From Candidatus Lachnoclostridium pullistercoris (GTDB lineage Bacteria > Bacillota > Clostridia > Lachnospirales > Lachnospiraceae), in assembly GCA_019119775.1 (NCBI GenBank), contig DWWL01000046.1, forward strand, positions 1 to 49,416: a stretch of DNA of 49,416 nucleotides. Direction: 5' to 3'. The position numbers and the translations under genes were made by a program. Below are positions 7,285-15,555 of the stretch, in pieces. The notes below the pieces were generated by a model. The model saw nothing but the letters and a program-made list of their open reading frames with translations, did no database searches and was not told where the DNA came from. The first letter of the stretch is position 1, and each line of letters opens with the position of its first letter.

Positions 7285-8274
7285 ATGAAAGAATATGTTG
7301 TATTTGACTTGGAATGGAATCAGAACCCATACGGGAAAGAAATGCCGGGGAAACACCTGACTTTTGAGATCATTGAGATCGGGGCAGTGAAATTAAATGA
7401 AAATATGGAAGTAATCTCCACGTTCAGCCGCCTGGTGCGGCCTCAGGTGTACCGTGAGCTTCATTATAAGATTTCTCAGGTCACGCACATCACGATGGAC
7501 GAGTTAAGGCAGAACGGACAGCCGTTTGAGGAAGTCATGAAGGCTTTTGAGGAGTGGTGCGGAGCGGAGGCAGTTTACTGCACCTGGGGACCGATGGATC
7601 TGACAGAACTTCAGAAGAACGTGGCCTATTTCGGCATGGAAAATCCATTTCCCAATCCTCTGCTTTACTATGATATTCAGAAGCTGTACGGCCTGCTTGA
7701 AAAGGACGGGAAAGAAAAGGCAGCTCTGGATACGGCGGTGAAGGAGCTGGGGATTGAGGAAGACCGGCCGTTTCACCAGGCATTTGACGACGCCTGCTAT
7801 ACGGCGGAGGTGATGAAGCGCCTGGACTGGGAAAAGGCGGAGCCGTACATTTCCATGGATTATTACCGCCTGCCTCAGAACCGGAAGGAAGAGGTATTTT
7901 TAAGGTTTCCCCAGTACACAAAGTATGTGTCCAGAGTGTTTGACACGAGGGAGGAAGCCATCGCGGACCGGCGGGTGACTGACATGGTCTGCACCGTCTG
8001 CAGAAAGACCATGAAAAAGAAGATCTGGTGGTTCCCGTCAGGACAGAGAGCTTATCTGTGCCTGTCCGGCTGCAGGGAACATGGACTTCATAAAGGTAAG
8101 ATCCACATCAGGCGGGCGGAGAACGGAAAAGTATTTGTGGTAAAAACGATAAAGCCGGTGGATGAAGAGGGAGCTGCGGAGATCAGCTTAAAGAAGGAAG
8201 AAGAGAGAAAAAAGAGAAATGAGCGCAACCGGCAGAAACGCATAGAGCGGAAAAAACACAAAAAGGAGGCGTAG
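7285..8274 (+). CDS. 3'-5' exonuclease (DEDDh, DnaQ/KapD-like) with Cys-rich and lysine-rich tail
   Basis: The 329-residue protein starts with VVFDLEWNQ (Asp8, Glu10), the ExoI motif of DEDDh exonucleases. ISQVTHITMDEL fits the region after motif I, and FHQAFDDACYTAEV (about residues 158-171) supplies the motif III histidine and aspartate. It should trim RNA or DNA 3' ends in the cytosol with two metal ions. Residues about 232-262 hold CTVC and CLSGC, a possible small zinc site absent from minimal family members. The last 40 residues are strongly basic, suggesting nucleic-acid binding. There is no upstream ribosome site; the promoter abuts the ATG. Confidence 0.85.
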   Translation: MKEYVVFDLEWNQNPYGKEMPGKHLTFEIIEIGAVKLNENMEVISTFSRLVRPQVYRELHYKISQVTHITMDELRQNGQPFEEVMKAFEEWCGAEAVYCTWGPMDLTELQKNVAYFGMENPFPNPLLYYDIQKLYGLLEKDGKEKAALDTAVKELGIEEDRPFHQAFDDACYTAEVMKRLDWEKAEPYISMDYYRLPQNRKEEVFLRFPQYTKYVSRVFDTREEAIADRRVTDMVCTVCRKTMKKKIWWFPSGQRAYLCLSGCREHGLHKGKIHIRRAENGKVFVVKTIKPVDEEGAAEISLKKEEERKKRNERNRQKRIERKKHKKEA

Positions 8275-8283
8275 GAAAAGAGA

Positions 8284-8865
8284 ATGAGAAATGTCTGGAA
8301 AACGGCGGCGGTGATCGGGCTGGGAATAGTGATGACGGCGGCAGCGGCCTGCGGTCAGAGCAGCGGAGCTGGAGAAGGCAGCTCCGGCCGTCAGGTGACG
8401 GTGTTTGAAGATTTTACGGCTCAGGATCTGGATGGAAATACGGTGGATGAGAGTATTTTCGAGGGATATGACGTGACGATGATCAACCTGTGGGGAACTT
8501 TCTGCGGTCCCTGCCTGCAGGAAATGCCGGATCTGGGCGAGCTGGCGGATGAATACGCGGACAAGGGCGTTCAGATCGTGGGAATCTGCACGGATGCGGT
8601 GAACGGGGACGGAGAAGTTCTGCCGGATGTGGTGGAGACGGCGAAAGAAGATATTGAAGATACGGGAGCGGATTATCTGCACATTGTGCCCACCGGCGAG
8701 ATTTTCACAGATCTTCTCCCCCGAGTGTCCGGCGTGCCGACCACGATATTTGTGGACGCGAAGGGGCAGCAGATCGGCCTGGCGGATATGGGAGCGAAAG
8801 ATAAGGACACCTGGATTCAGGTGATCGAGGAGAAGATGGCGGACGTCAGCCAGGAGGAATCATGA
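8284..8865 (+). CDS. TlpA/ResA-like thiol-disulfide lipoprotein
   Basis: The 193-residue product has a signal peptide ending in AAAAC (Cys23, lipid anchor), a short Gly/Ser linker and a thioredoxin fold with the active site WGTFCGPC (Cys74, Cys77) and the cis-proline segment [10 protein letters not shown]. It is a membrane-anchored extracytoplasmic thiol oxidoreductase, probably reducing disulfides on exported proteins or acting in an electron chain. It starts nine bases after the exonuclease stop and overlaps the next gene by ATGA. Co-translation with the CXXC peptide and polyferredoxin suggests these provide its electrons. Confidence 0.88.
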   Translation: MRNVWKTAAVIGLGIVMTAAAACGQSSGAGEGSSGRQVTVFEDFTAQDLDGNTVDESIFEGYDVTMINLWGTFCGPCLQEMPDLGELADEYADKGVQIVGICTDAVNGDGEVLPDVVETAKEDIEDTGADYLHIVPTGEIFTDLLPRVSGVPTTIFVDAKGQQIGLADMGAKDKDTWIQVIEEKMADVSQEES

Positions 8866-9011
8866 CGGGAAAAAACGGCGTGAAGGTGCTGCGGGCAGTG
8901 CTTCTCTGCGCCGGAGCGGTTCTTTTGGCGGCGGGAGCGTACCGGGGCGAGATCGCCCTCGTATTCACAAAGGCGGCCAATATCTGCATGGAGTGCATCG
9001 GAATTGGCTGA
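8862..9011 (+). CDS. Small CXXC membrane peptide (CD1871A-type)
   Basis: This 49-residue frame begins with the ATG of an ATGA overlap with the TlpA-like gene, and AGGAGG lies six bases upstream. The peptide has one hydrophobic helix (about residues 9-26, [19 protein letters not shown]) and a C-terminal [10 protein letters not shown] with a CXXC pair. It matches the short CXXC peptides found in clostridia between TlpA-like and 4Fe-4S membrane proteins. I infer a role as a thiol relay between the membrane ferredoxin and the lipoprotein. It ends inside the next gene's start region. Confidence 0.8.
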   Translation: MTGKNGVKVLRAVLLCAGAVLLAAGAYRGEIALVFTKAANICMECIGIG

Positions 9012-9873
9012 GAGAAAAAAGGGCAGAAACTTCCGCCATTGGTTCCAGGCCGCCTGGTTTGCCCTCACCAATGGCTACGTCCTGGGATTTCTGGAGGGAA
9101 AGATATACCGGGGAAAATTAAAATCAGTCTGCGTGCCGGGGTTAAACTGTTATTCCTGCCCGGGCGCTCTGGGGGCCTGCCCCATCGGCTCGCTCCAGGC
9201 GGTCATGGACAGCGGAAAGTTTAAATTTTCCTGCTATGTGTTTGGATTTCTTATTCTGTTCGGCACATGTCTGGGGAGGTTTGTCTGCGGATGGCTGTGT
9301 CCGTTCGGACTGGTGCAGGATTTTCTACATAAAATTCCCGTGTTTAAAAAGAAGAAAAATCTGCCGGGACATAAGCGGCTGATCTGGCTGAAATATGCGG
9401 TGCTGGCGCTGTTTGTGCTGATACTGCCGGCCGCGGTGGCGGTGACAGTCACCGGGATGGGAGAGCCCTGGTTCTGCAAGTACATCTGCCCCAGCGGAAC
9501 ACTGCTTGGCGGTCTTCCCCTGATCGGGACCAATCCTGGTTTAAGAAGCGCTGTGGGGGCTCTGTTTGGCTGGAAACTGGCTGTGCTGCTGGCAGTGGTC
9601 ATTCTGTCGGTAAAATATTACCGGCCGTTCTGCAAGTATCTGTGCCCTTTAGGAGCGGTATATGGATTTTTTAATCCTGTTTCCCTGTATCAGCTGAGGA
9701 TCAATGAGGATAAATGCGTGAAATGCGCCGCCTGTCAGAAAGCCTGCGGCATGGACATCCCGGTGTGGGAGAAACCGAACAGCATGGAGTGTATCCGCTG
9801 CGGCGACTGCCGCGCGGCCTGCCCCGCCGGAGCCATTGAAACGACGGCAGAGAGATGGAAAAGAAAAGATTGA
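9004..9873 (+). CDS. Membrane polyferredoxin (NapH/YccM-like 4Fe-4S protein)
   Basis: The 289-residue protein begins at TTG, overlapping the CXXC peptide by eight bases. It has about five membrane helices and repeated Cys-Pro loops: [48 protein letters not shown]. The C-terminus has two 4Fe-4S ferredoxin motifs, [16 protein letters not shown] and [15 protein letters not shown]. This is the architecture of NapH/CcoG-like electron carriers. With the two genes upstream it forms a likely system passing cytosolic electrons outward to thiols. The TTG start is inferred from the overlap; no later start keeps the N-terminal helix. Confidence 0.87.
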   Translation: MAERKKGRNFRHWFQAAWFALTNGYVLGFLEGKIYRGKLKSVCVPGLNCYSCPGALGACPIGSLQAVMDSGKFKFSCYVFGFLILFGTCLGRFVCGWLCPFGLVQDFLHKIPVFKKKKNLPGHKRLIWLKYAVLALFVLILPAAVAVTVTGMGEPWFCKYICPSGTLLGGLPLIGTNPGLRSAVGALFGWKLAVLLAVVILSVKYYRPFCKYLCPLGAVYGFFNPVSLYQLRINEDKCVKCAACQKACGMDIPVWEKPNSMECIRCGDCRAACPAGAIETTAERWKRKD

Positions 9874-9965
9874 ATTAGGACCCGCAGTGACCGGCCCGGG
9901 AGTCGGAATTTGATATGCTGCGGTGCCGCAACGCTGGCCCTGGGAGATCCTGGGGCCGTTTCTGA

Positions 9966-9994
9966 TTGCGGAATAATTGCGCTTATGCTATAAT
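9966..9994 (+). promoter_or_regulatory. Promoter of toxin mRNA
   Basis: TTGCGG (9966-9971), 17 bp, TATAAT (9989-9994). The transcript would start near 10001 and run through the toxin frame to the terminator at about 10207. Confidence 0.75.
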
Positions 9995-10040
9995 GCCAAC
10001 GTTGCCACCCCTATACCGGCAAGGAAAGGGGGGTTGACCT

Positions 10041-10127
10041 ACGGAAGAGCTCATAACTTTTATTCTCTCTATCACGGCGGGTGTAATTTGCCACTGCATC
10101 TGCAAATGGTTGGATAGGAAGAAGTAA
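10041..10127 (+). CDS. Fst/Ldr-like type I toxin peptide with ACG in start position
   Basis: The 28-codon frame reads T/M-EELITFILSITAGV, then ICHCICKWLDRKK. It has a short acidic start, one membrane helix and a KWLD-basic tail, which is the pattern of Fst-like membrane toxins widespread in Firmicutes. AAAGGGGGG lies seven bases before the first codon, exactly where a start belongs, but that codon is ACG, and an in-frame TGA lies two codons upstream, so no other start is available. Either ACG is used weakly or the toxin is silenced by one base change. Its antisense RNA and paired repeats are intact, see 10170-10242. Confidence 0.75.
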   Translation, partial: TEELITFILSITAGVICHCICKWLDRKK

Positions 10128-10169
10128 AAGGCAACCAGCCTAGGGCATAAGCCACCCTGCCAAAAACGG

Positions 10170-10242
10170 AATAGAAAACCCCGAAGGACGCCACCTTCGG
10201 GGTTTTTGTTGACCATACGGTCAAACTCATAACTTTTTGCCT
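10170..10242 (-). ncRNA. Antisense antitoxin RNA of the type I system
   Basis: A strong leftward promoter (10249-10277) should start an RNA near 10242 that ends at the shared hairpin 10175-10207, giving about 70 bases. Its 5' part carries the complement of CTCATAACTTTT (10226-10237) and TTGACCATACGG (10209-10220). The same two elements occur in the toxin mRNA at 10050-10061 and 10034-10044, covering the toxin's ribosome site and first codons. Convergent RNAs sharing a terminator and two direct repeats are the hallmark of Fst/par-type regulation. Confidence 0.8.
10175..10207. terminator. Bidirectional terminator shared by toxin mRNA and antitoxin RNA
   Basis: CCCCGAAGG (10179-10187) pairs with CCTTCGGGG (10194-10202) over a six-base loop, flanked by AAAA on one side and TTTTT on the other. 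It therefore works in both directions. Confidence 0.9.
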
Positions 10243-10248
10243 ACCGGC

Positions 10249-10277
10249 ATTATAGCATATGCAGATTCCCTTTTCAA
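10249..10277 (-). promoter_or_regulatory. Antitoxin RNA promoter
   Basis: On the minus strand: TTGAAA (complement of 10272-10277), 17 bp, TATAAT (complement of 10249-10254). It is stronger than the toxin promoter. The sequence ATGCTATAATGCC is shared by both promoters. Confidence 0.85.
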
Positions 10278-10376
10278 GATACCACAAAATATTTTCTGCC
10301 TTCGCTGGTTTAGATGGATATCATGAACATAGAGAAACAGTTTTTGACAATCAGCAGATGCAAGCCACAATCAAGA

Positions 10377-11297
10377 CTATTTCAAATACCGGTCAAAGAA
10401 TTCCACCACGATCTTCTTTGTCTCCGGCTGGAAGAATTCCGGGGTGCCGTGGCCGGCGTGCTTTAAGATGTAAAGATCTGCCCGGTCTTCCATCCCGGCG
10501 TCGCAGATCTGCTGGTAAAATTCTTCGCTGATGGAGGTGGGAACCAGGGGATCAGCGTCGCCGTGCATAATCAGCATGGGAGCCATTTTCGGGGAAATAT
10601 AGTATTTGACGCAGGCGGATTTTGCCCGCTCCTTCATCGTGGCTGGGTCGCCTCCTAAGAGAGCGCCGGCGTGGGTATCCTCAACTGTTTTCCATCTGTG
10701 GTTCGGATCTTTCATGGCGATCTCGTCCGCTTCCATCAGAGCCACAAAGTCCACAGGCCCGAACATGTCGTAGGCGGCCTGGACATCAGAGGAGAAGCCG
10801 GCCCATTCTTCCGTGTCAAATTCTTCTGTGTTCATGCCGGCCATGGCGCTCAGATGACCGCCGGCAGACCGTCCCATCACGCCGATCCGGTCGGGATCAA
10901 TCTCATATTTGTCCGCGTTGGCGCGGAGAAAACGGATGGCAGTCTTCACGTCCTTGATCTGCTCTGGCCATTTTGCCTGGGCGCTGCTGCGGTAGTACAT
11001 GGATGCGACCACGTAGCCTTCCTCCACCAGATACTCGCACTCCGCAGCCATCAGATTCTTGTCGCAGCCTCTGTAGCCGCCGCCGGGAACCCAGAGAATG
11101 GCGGGCTTTAAGTATTTTTTCCGGTCCTCGCCCTCAGAGCCGGCAGCCAGGCGCATCTCGCTGTTGCCGTTCTGCAGCATGATGGACATTTCCAGATCCA
11201 GCATATTGCCGTCCAGATCCGGTCTTCTGGAATAGACGATGCTGTCAATAAAGTTTACGCTGGGGCGTTTTCTGCCCGGGTCAATGGTGTATTTCAT
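10377..11297 (-). CDS. Alpha/beta-hydrolase (carboxylesterase, HSL/BD-FAE-like)
   Basis: The 306-residue protein has the alpha/beta-hydrolase core. WVPGGGYRGCDK (about 75-86) is an oxyanion-hole segment close to the HGGG motif, GRSAGGHLSAMAG holds the nucleophile serine in GxSxG, HGDADPLVP supplies the acid, and HAGHGTPEFF the histidine. It should hydrolyse esters of small acids or acylated sugars in the cytosol, as no signal peptide is seen. AAAGGGAGGT lies just before the ATG at 11297. It lies 34 bp after the SLC13 permease and is likely cotranscribed, suggesting that a substrate imported by the permease is de-esterified here. Confidence 0.85.
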   Translation of the reverse strand: MKYTIDPGRKRPSVNFIDSIVYSRRPDLDGNMLDLEMSIMLQNGNSEMRLAAGSEGEDRKKYLKPAILWVPGGGYRGCDKNLMAAECEYLVEEGYVVASMYYRSSAQAKWPEQIKDVKTAIRFLRANADKYEIDPDRIGVMGRSAGGHLSAMAGMNTEEFDTEEWAGFSSDVQAAYDMFGPVDFVALMEADEIAMKDPNHRWKTVEDTHAGALLGGDPATMKERAKSACVKYYISPKMAPMLIMHGDADPLVPTSISEEFYQQICDAGMEDRADLYILKHAGHGTPEFFQPETKKIVVEFFDRYLK

Positions 11298-11331
11298 TTT
11301 TTTACCTCCCTTTTGGCATGTGTTTTTACGG

Positions 11332-12624
11332 TTACACAATCGGATAGAATATGTTGGCGCTGATAATCAGGCTGACCACGAGGATTGCGATCAGCGGCAG
11401 AGAGAATTTCATGGTTTTCAGCGGATTGTGATTGCCCATTCCAAATCCCATGATAGCCGCTGAACTTCCTGTGGGAAGGACGAAGGCCATCATCCAGGCT
11501 GTGGCTGCGACTACAAGAACCACATTGCGCACGTTATATCCGCCTGCAATGGCAGTGGAAGCCGCGATGGGGATCAGCACGGACATGGTACCCATATTGT
11601 TCATGAAGTTGGTCATGACTGTGGCCACCAGGCAGAATACGATCATTACCATAAGTCCGCTGGGATTGCTGCCCAGGATTCTCAGCACGCCTTCGCCGAT
11701 CAGCTTGTCCACTCCGGTCGCCGAGAGGGCGCTTGACATGGTCTGCATACCGATTACCATAAATATCATATCAGAACTTAAGGTGGCTGTAACCTGTTTT
11801 ACAGGAAGAACTTTAAAAAGAATCATAACCAGCACGCCGGCGGCGGGGATGATGTTGGAAATATTGCTGCCGACCACGTCCTGGAACATAAATCCCACGG
11901 TTACGGCAATGAAAACGGCCCAGATCACAGCTTCTCCCATGGGGCTTAAAGGCGGTTCATCCTTCTTCTGAGCGCCGGCGGGAGCGGCCGCCTCGTTCAT
12001 CACGGTTTTGGGAACCAGGCGGTAGAAGAGCAGGCAGTAAACGGTGCCGATGATGGAGGGGATAATGCCTACCTTCAAAAAGTCTGCTGTCGAGAGCATA
12101 TTTTCTGCTCCTCCGATTCCGGAGTAGAGGGAGTTGATGATTCCGGTCATTGCCACACCCATTCCGATGGGGATTCTGGATACCCAGAGACAGTTCATAA
12201 CCGCCACCACGAAGAAAATACGGCCGGGTTGGATCTCACTGTCATTGTCCAGAGCCTGCACCAGAAGTACCATAATGGACAGGCAGGCGGTGGATCCCAT
12301 AAACTGGGATAAGAGGATTGTGAAGCCAAAGATGATGCACAGAAGGAGAATTCCTTTGGTTCCCTTCATCTGCTGCATTTTTGACTGCAGTTTTTTGATA
12401 AAGCTCAGCTTTCCCAGAGCAGAGGCCACCACGATCATACATGCGACCATAATACAGTTGCCGCTGGACATGCTGGCGAAAGATTCCTCTATGGTAAATA
12501 CGCCCGTGAGGACCAGCGTCACACAGCAGATCATTCCGGCTACACCGTATGGTATGATATGAGTCAGCAGAGCTGCAACGACAAATACCAGCAAAAGCAG
12601 CACGATAATCATTTCTCTTGTCAT
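11332..12624 (-). CDS. SLC13/DASS-family anion permease
   Basis: The 430-residue protein has about eleven membrane helices and two re-entrant conserved stretches typical of the divalent anion/sodium symporter family. These are CLSIMVLLVQAL near the middle of the first half and TGSSAAIMGFGMGNHNP near the C-terminus, plus NFMNNMGTMSVLIPIA in the second half. Substrates in the family are di- or tricarboxylates or sulfate. The start at ATG 12624 is preferred because AAAGGAGAAG lies upstream; a TTG 21 bases earlier would overlap that ribosome site. It is divergent from two LysR genes, which are its probable regulators. Confidence 0.85.
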   Translation of the reverse strand: MTREMIIVLLLLVFVVAALLTHIIPYGVAGMICCVTLVLTGVFTIEESFASMSSGNCIMVACMIVVASALGKLSFIKKLQSKMQQMKGTKGILLLCIIFGFTILLSQFMGSTACLSIMVLLVQALDNDSEIQPGRIFFVVAVMNCLWVSRIPIGMGVAMTGIINSLYSGIGGAENMLSTADFLKVGIIPSIIGTVYCLLFYRLVPKTVMNEAAAPAGAQKKDEPPLSPMGEAVIWAVFIAVTVGFMFQDVVGSNISNIIPAAGVLVMILFKVLPVKQVTATLSSDMIFMVIGMQTMSSALSATGVDKLIGEGVLRILGSNPSGLMVMIVFCLVATVMTNFMNNMGTMSVLIPIAASTAIAGGYNVRNVVLVVAATAWMMAFVLPTGSSAAIMGFGMGNHNPLKTMKFSLPLIAILVVSLIISANIFYPIV

Positions 12625-12690
12625 GATTTGCTTCTCCTTTTTCAATCTTATTCAGTTCTCATTCTAACCACCGGCGTTTTAGATATCTTC

Positions 12691-12719
12691 ATTATAGAAT
12701 TCACAAATCTTCTGGACAA
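12691..12719 (-). promoter_or_regulatory. Promoter of the SLC13-esterase operon
   Basis: Minus strand TTGTCC (complement of 12714-12719), 17 bp, TATAAT (complement of 12691-12696). It lies in the divergent gap shared with the LysR gene, a natural place for LysR-type activation. Confidence 0.8.
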
Positions 12720-12773
12720 GCGGATTAATTTTATACTATGATTAAGAAAAACTTATACCAATGGAGGTCGGCT

Positions 12774-13781
12774 ATGCAGACGAAGCAGTTGCATTACATC
12801 ATAGAGATTGCCAGACAGCAGAGTCTTTCGGGGGCAGCGAAGGTTCTGGGGATTTCCCAGCCTGCCCTGAGCCAGTTTATCGCGGCGGAGGAGAAGAGCC
12901 TGGGAGTTTCCCTCTTTTTCTCTTATCGAAACAGACTGTATCCCACTCCGGCTGGGACGATCTGCATCAAGGCTGCTGCGGAGATGATCCGCATCAAAGA
13001 GCAGACTTACCGGAAAATCCGTTCCTGCCGGGCGGATTCGCGAAAGAGGGTCCGGATTGGAGTGTCAGATTTTGCGGCGGAAAGAATGGCGGCGAAGGCA
13101 GTTCCGGCCGTCTTTGGCCGTTATCCGGACGCGTCCGTGGTCCCGGTTGTGGGGACGGATTCCTGGCTGGCGGATCAGCTGCAGCAGGGAAACCTGGATA
13201 TGGCGGTGCTGGGAACGGTTTCCCCGTCGATTTCTGACGGGAGTTTTTACCAGTTTGCAAAGAGAGAGGTCCATATCCTGATACCCCGGGAGTTTAAGAT
13301 GTCCGATCCTTTGCGGGAAAGCCGTCAGGGATACAGTATTATTTCTCTGGAGGAGCTTAAAAATTTTCCCTTCATCGCTCCAGAGACGGGGACGCCGGAG
13401 CGGAAGATCGCGGAAGAGCTTTTTTCAGAAGCAGGTTTTCACCCGAATGTGATATATATTGCGGCAGATCCCTATGCGGCGCTGGAGCTTGCGGAAACGG
13501 GATTTGGGGTTTCTATGCTGCCGGAGCCTCTGGCAGACCAGGCAGACAGGGAAAAGGTTCGTATTTTTTCCCTTCCCCAGCATCCGTCGGTCTTTTACGG
13601 CGTTTTGCTGGGGGAAGAAAAGCGTTTGGATGATGTGGAGGAGCTGCTGATCTGCTGCATTCTGAGGGAGGCGGCGCGGGAAGAAGGCGTTTCTCTGCTC
13701 TATAATGAGGCTTCCAGAAAGCTTATGGAGCAGTATGCCGGAGAGGAGGAACTGTGGACACAAAACAGATTGAATATATGA
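12774..13781 (+). CDS. LysR-family transcriptional regulator
   Basis: The 335-residue protein has an N-terminal winged helix-turn-helix (QLHYIIEIARQQSLSGAAKV, then ISQPALSQFIAAEE) and a C-terminal substrate-binding-type effector domain. ATG 12774 is preceded by GGAGGTCGGCT; an upstream start at 12738 would lack a ribosome site. The gene faces the SLC13 permease, so it likely senses that permease's substrate. Its last 28 bases overlap the start of a second LysR gene. The C-terminal 30 residues after the effector domain are unusually long and charged. Confidence 0.88.
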   Translation: MQTKQLHYIIEIARQQSLSGAAKVLGISQPALSQFIAAEEKSLGVSLFFSYRNRLYPTPAGTICIKAAAEMIRIKEQTYRKIRSCRADSRKRVRIGVSDFAAERMAAKAVPAVFGRYPDASVVPVVGTDSWLADQLQQGNLDMAVLGTVSPSISDGSFYQFAKREVHILIPREFKMSDPLRESRQGYSIISLEELKNFPFIAPETGTPERKIAEELFSEAGFHPNVIYIAADPYAALELAETGFGVSMLPEPLADQADREKVRIFSLPQHPSVFYGVLLGEEKRLDDVEELLICCILREAAREEGVSLLYNEASRKLMEQYAGEEELWTQNRLNI

Positions 13782-14689
13782 TCGCGGTGGAAAAGGAAGG
13801 GAGTATCACTGAAGCGGCAAAGCGCCTGTACGTTACGCCGTCGGCCCTGAGCCAGCAGTTAAAGAATCTGGAGCAGGAGCTGGATACCAGGCTTTTTATC
13901 CGCAGCAAAAGGGGCATGACGCTGACACCGGAAGGGAATCTTTATCTTTCCGGGGCAAAGGCCATGTTGGCGGTAAAGGAGAAAGCAATGGAACAGATAC
14001 AGTCGCTGGTCCGTCAGAAAAATCAGAGCAGCCAGATTTCCATCGCCCTCAATCAAAATTTCTATAATTTTGTGCGGAAGCATATCATAGCGGAATTTGA
14101 GAGGAAGTTTCCCTATATGGAGATTCAGACAGTGCTGGTAACTGAAAAATCGGCGAAGGAGGAGGTGCTTCGGGGAAATGCGGATATGGGATTTATCATT
14201 GCCAGCGGTGTGACATCTTCTTCTCTGGACAGCATTCCGCTTCAGAGGGAGGCGATCCACCTGGCATTTCCGCGGCAGGTGCTGGAAGAGCTGCCGGCGG
14301 ATTATTCTTTTGAAGAACTGACAAAAGTGCTTCGTGGTATGGAGTACATCTCGGCTCCTCGGGCACAGATCCGGGATGCTGATGAGTATTATCTTCGCTG
14401 CGCGGGGCTTGACCCGAAGGTCCTGTGCTATGCCACTTCCTACGCTCATTTAAGAAAACTGCTGAATCTCCAGTTTGCCTACGGGGTGATCCCGGAAGGA
14501 TTTATCGAGGAGACGGATACATTTGCCCATGTTCCCATAAGGCCGGCCGCCTTCTATACGCTGGAAATCGTGCTGAGCAGCTCTCTGTCCATGACGGAGG
14601 AGATCCGGGAGCTGATCGTTCAATTTCTGCGGGAGTTTGACAGGGAAAACGGCGGAAAGAGCATGCTTGAGGCTTTAGAGCACGGATGA
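13754..14689 (+). CDS. LysR-family transcriptional regulator (second of tandem pair)
   Basis: The 311-residue protein starts at GTG 13754 with GAGAGGAGG five bases upstream. The helix-turn-helix reads QIEYMIAVEKEGSITEAAKR then VTPSALSQQLKNLEQEL, followed by the usual effector domain with IALNQNFYNFV and GNADMGFIIASGV. It overlaps the first LysR gene by 28 bases, so the two are translationally coupled. The two regulators are clearly different in sequence, not a recent duplication. They may act as a hetero-pair or one may control another target. Confidence 0.88.
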   Translation: MDTKQIEYMIAVEKEGSITEAAKRLYVTPSALSQQLKNLEQELDTRLFIRSKRGMTLTPEGNLYLSGAKAMLAVKEKAMEQIQSLVRQKNQSSQISIALNQNFYNFVRKHIIAEFERKFPYMEIQTVLVTEKSAKEEVLRGNADMGFIIASGVTSSSLDSIPLQREAIHLAFPRQVLEELPADYSFEELTKVLRGMEYISAPRAQIRDADEYYLRCAGLDPKVLCYATSYAHLRKLLNLQFAYGVIPEGFIEETDTFAHVPIRPAAFYTLEIVLSSSLSMTEEIRELIVQFLREFDRENGGKSMLEALEHG

Positions 14690-14747
14690 TACACGGATAA
14701 TAAAGGAATTTATCTGATGCGGGAAAAAAGGTGGAAATACGCCTATA

Positions 14748-14799
14748 AATGAAAATCATTCTCAAATAAGTTGACTTTTTCCTGACCATGTGATATATT
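14748..14799 (+). promoter_or_regulatory. Promoter with Fur-like box for DUF3793-flavodoxin
   Basis: AATGAAAATCATT (14748-14760) matches the core of a Fur box (AATGATAATCATT) at 12 of 13 positions. It lies ten bases before a promoter TTGACT (14771-14776), 17 bp, TATATT (14794-14799). Just downstream, AGTTA/TAACT around 14809-14827 forms a second weak inverted repeat. Iron-starvation induction of the flavodoxin operon is the natural reading, but Fur binding is inferred. Confidence 0.65.
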
Positions 14800-14947
14800 C
14801 TAACATGTAGTTAAGAAAGCCTAACTGATACTCAGACGTTTAGGAACACGCTTTTGGACAGCTGCCGGAAATGAACCTGAAGACGGCAGGTGAAAACAGC
14901 GGGACAGGCAGAAAAGAGCCAGAGAAAGGAGAAACCGGAGGTTGAGG

Positions 14948-15535
14948 ATGACAGCAGCAGTATTTGAGCGGCAGCTGGTGCAGCACTGCGCGCCGGCGAT
15001 TGCCGGGATCAAGCCGGCCAGCATTATCACGTTTTCCAGAAAGGAAGGAGAGATCGGCGAAAGGATCAGAGAGATGGAACTGGCGTACAACCGGAAATTT
15101 CAGGAGAATGATTTAAAGCTCCGAATCCTCTGTGAATGCCCGGAGCGGTGCCTGCTCATGGTTTACCGCCCGTCTGTGCTGGAACGCCATGTGAGCCGGC
15201 CTGAGATCTGCGGAATCCTGCAGGACGAAGGATACGGGACAGATACCCTGGATGAAATGCTGGACGGACTGGCAGGCCGGATCGGCAGGTCAGGCCCCTG
15301 CGGGTTTCCCCACGAGATCGGACTGTTTTTGGGATACCCGGTGGAAGATGTGGTGGGATTTATGGAAAATAAGGGGAAAAACTGTCTGTATTCCTGCTAC
15401 TGGAAGGTGTATTCCGATGTGGAACGGGCGAAACGCTGGTGCAGCCGGTGGGAAAAGGTCCGTGACAGGCTGATGAAAGCGTCGGATTCCGGAATGAGTA
15501 TCTGTGAGATGATCCGCGTCGGGGCTGCGGCGTGA
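14948..15535 (+). CDS. DUF3793 family protein
   Basis: The 195-residue protein matches the DUF3793 family, with LRILCECPERCLLMVYRP and GFPHEIGLFLGYPVEDVVGFM, then ENKGKNCLYSCYWKVYSDVE. The conserved cysteines (CECPERC; CLYSC) and histidine suggest metal or heme contact, but the biochemical role is unknown. Genes of this family are often found beside flavodoxins and iron or heme genes in anaerobes, as here. Start ATG 14948 follows CCGGAGG by six bases. It is soluble and probably cytosolic. Coupled tightly to the flavodoxin gene downstream. Confidence 0.88.
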   Translation: MTAAVFERQLVQHCAPAIAGIKPASIITFSRKEGEIGERIREMELAYNRKFQENDLKLRILCECPERCLLMVYRPSVLERHVSRPEICGILQDEGYGTDTLDEMLDGLAGRIGRSGPCGFPHEIGLFLGYPVEDVVGFMENKGKNCLYSCYWKVYSDVERAKRWCSRWEKVRDRLMKASDSGMSICEMIRVGAAA

Positions 15536-15555
15536 AAAAATGGGAGGAAAAGAAA

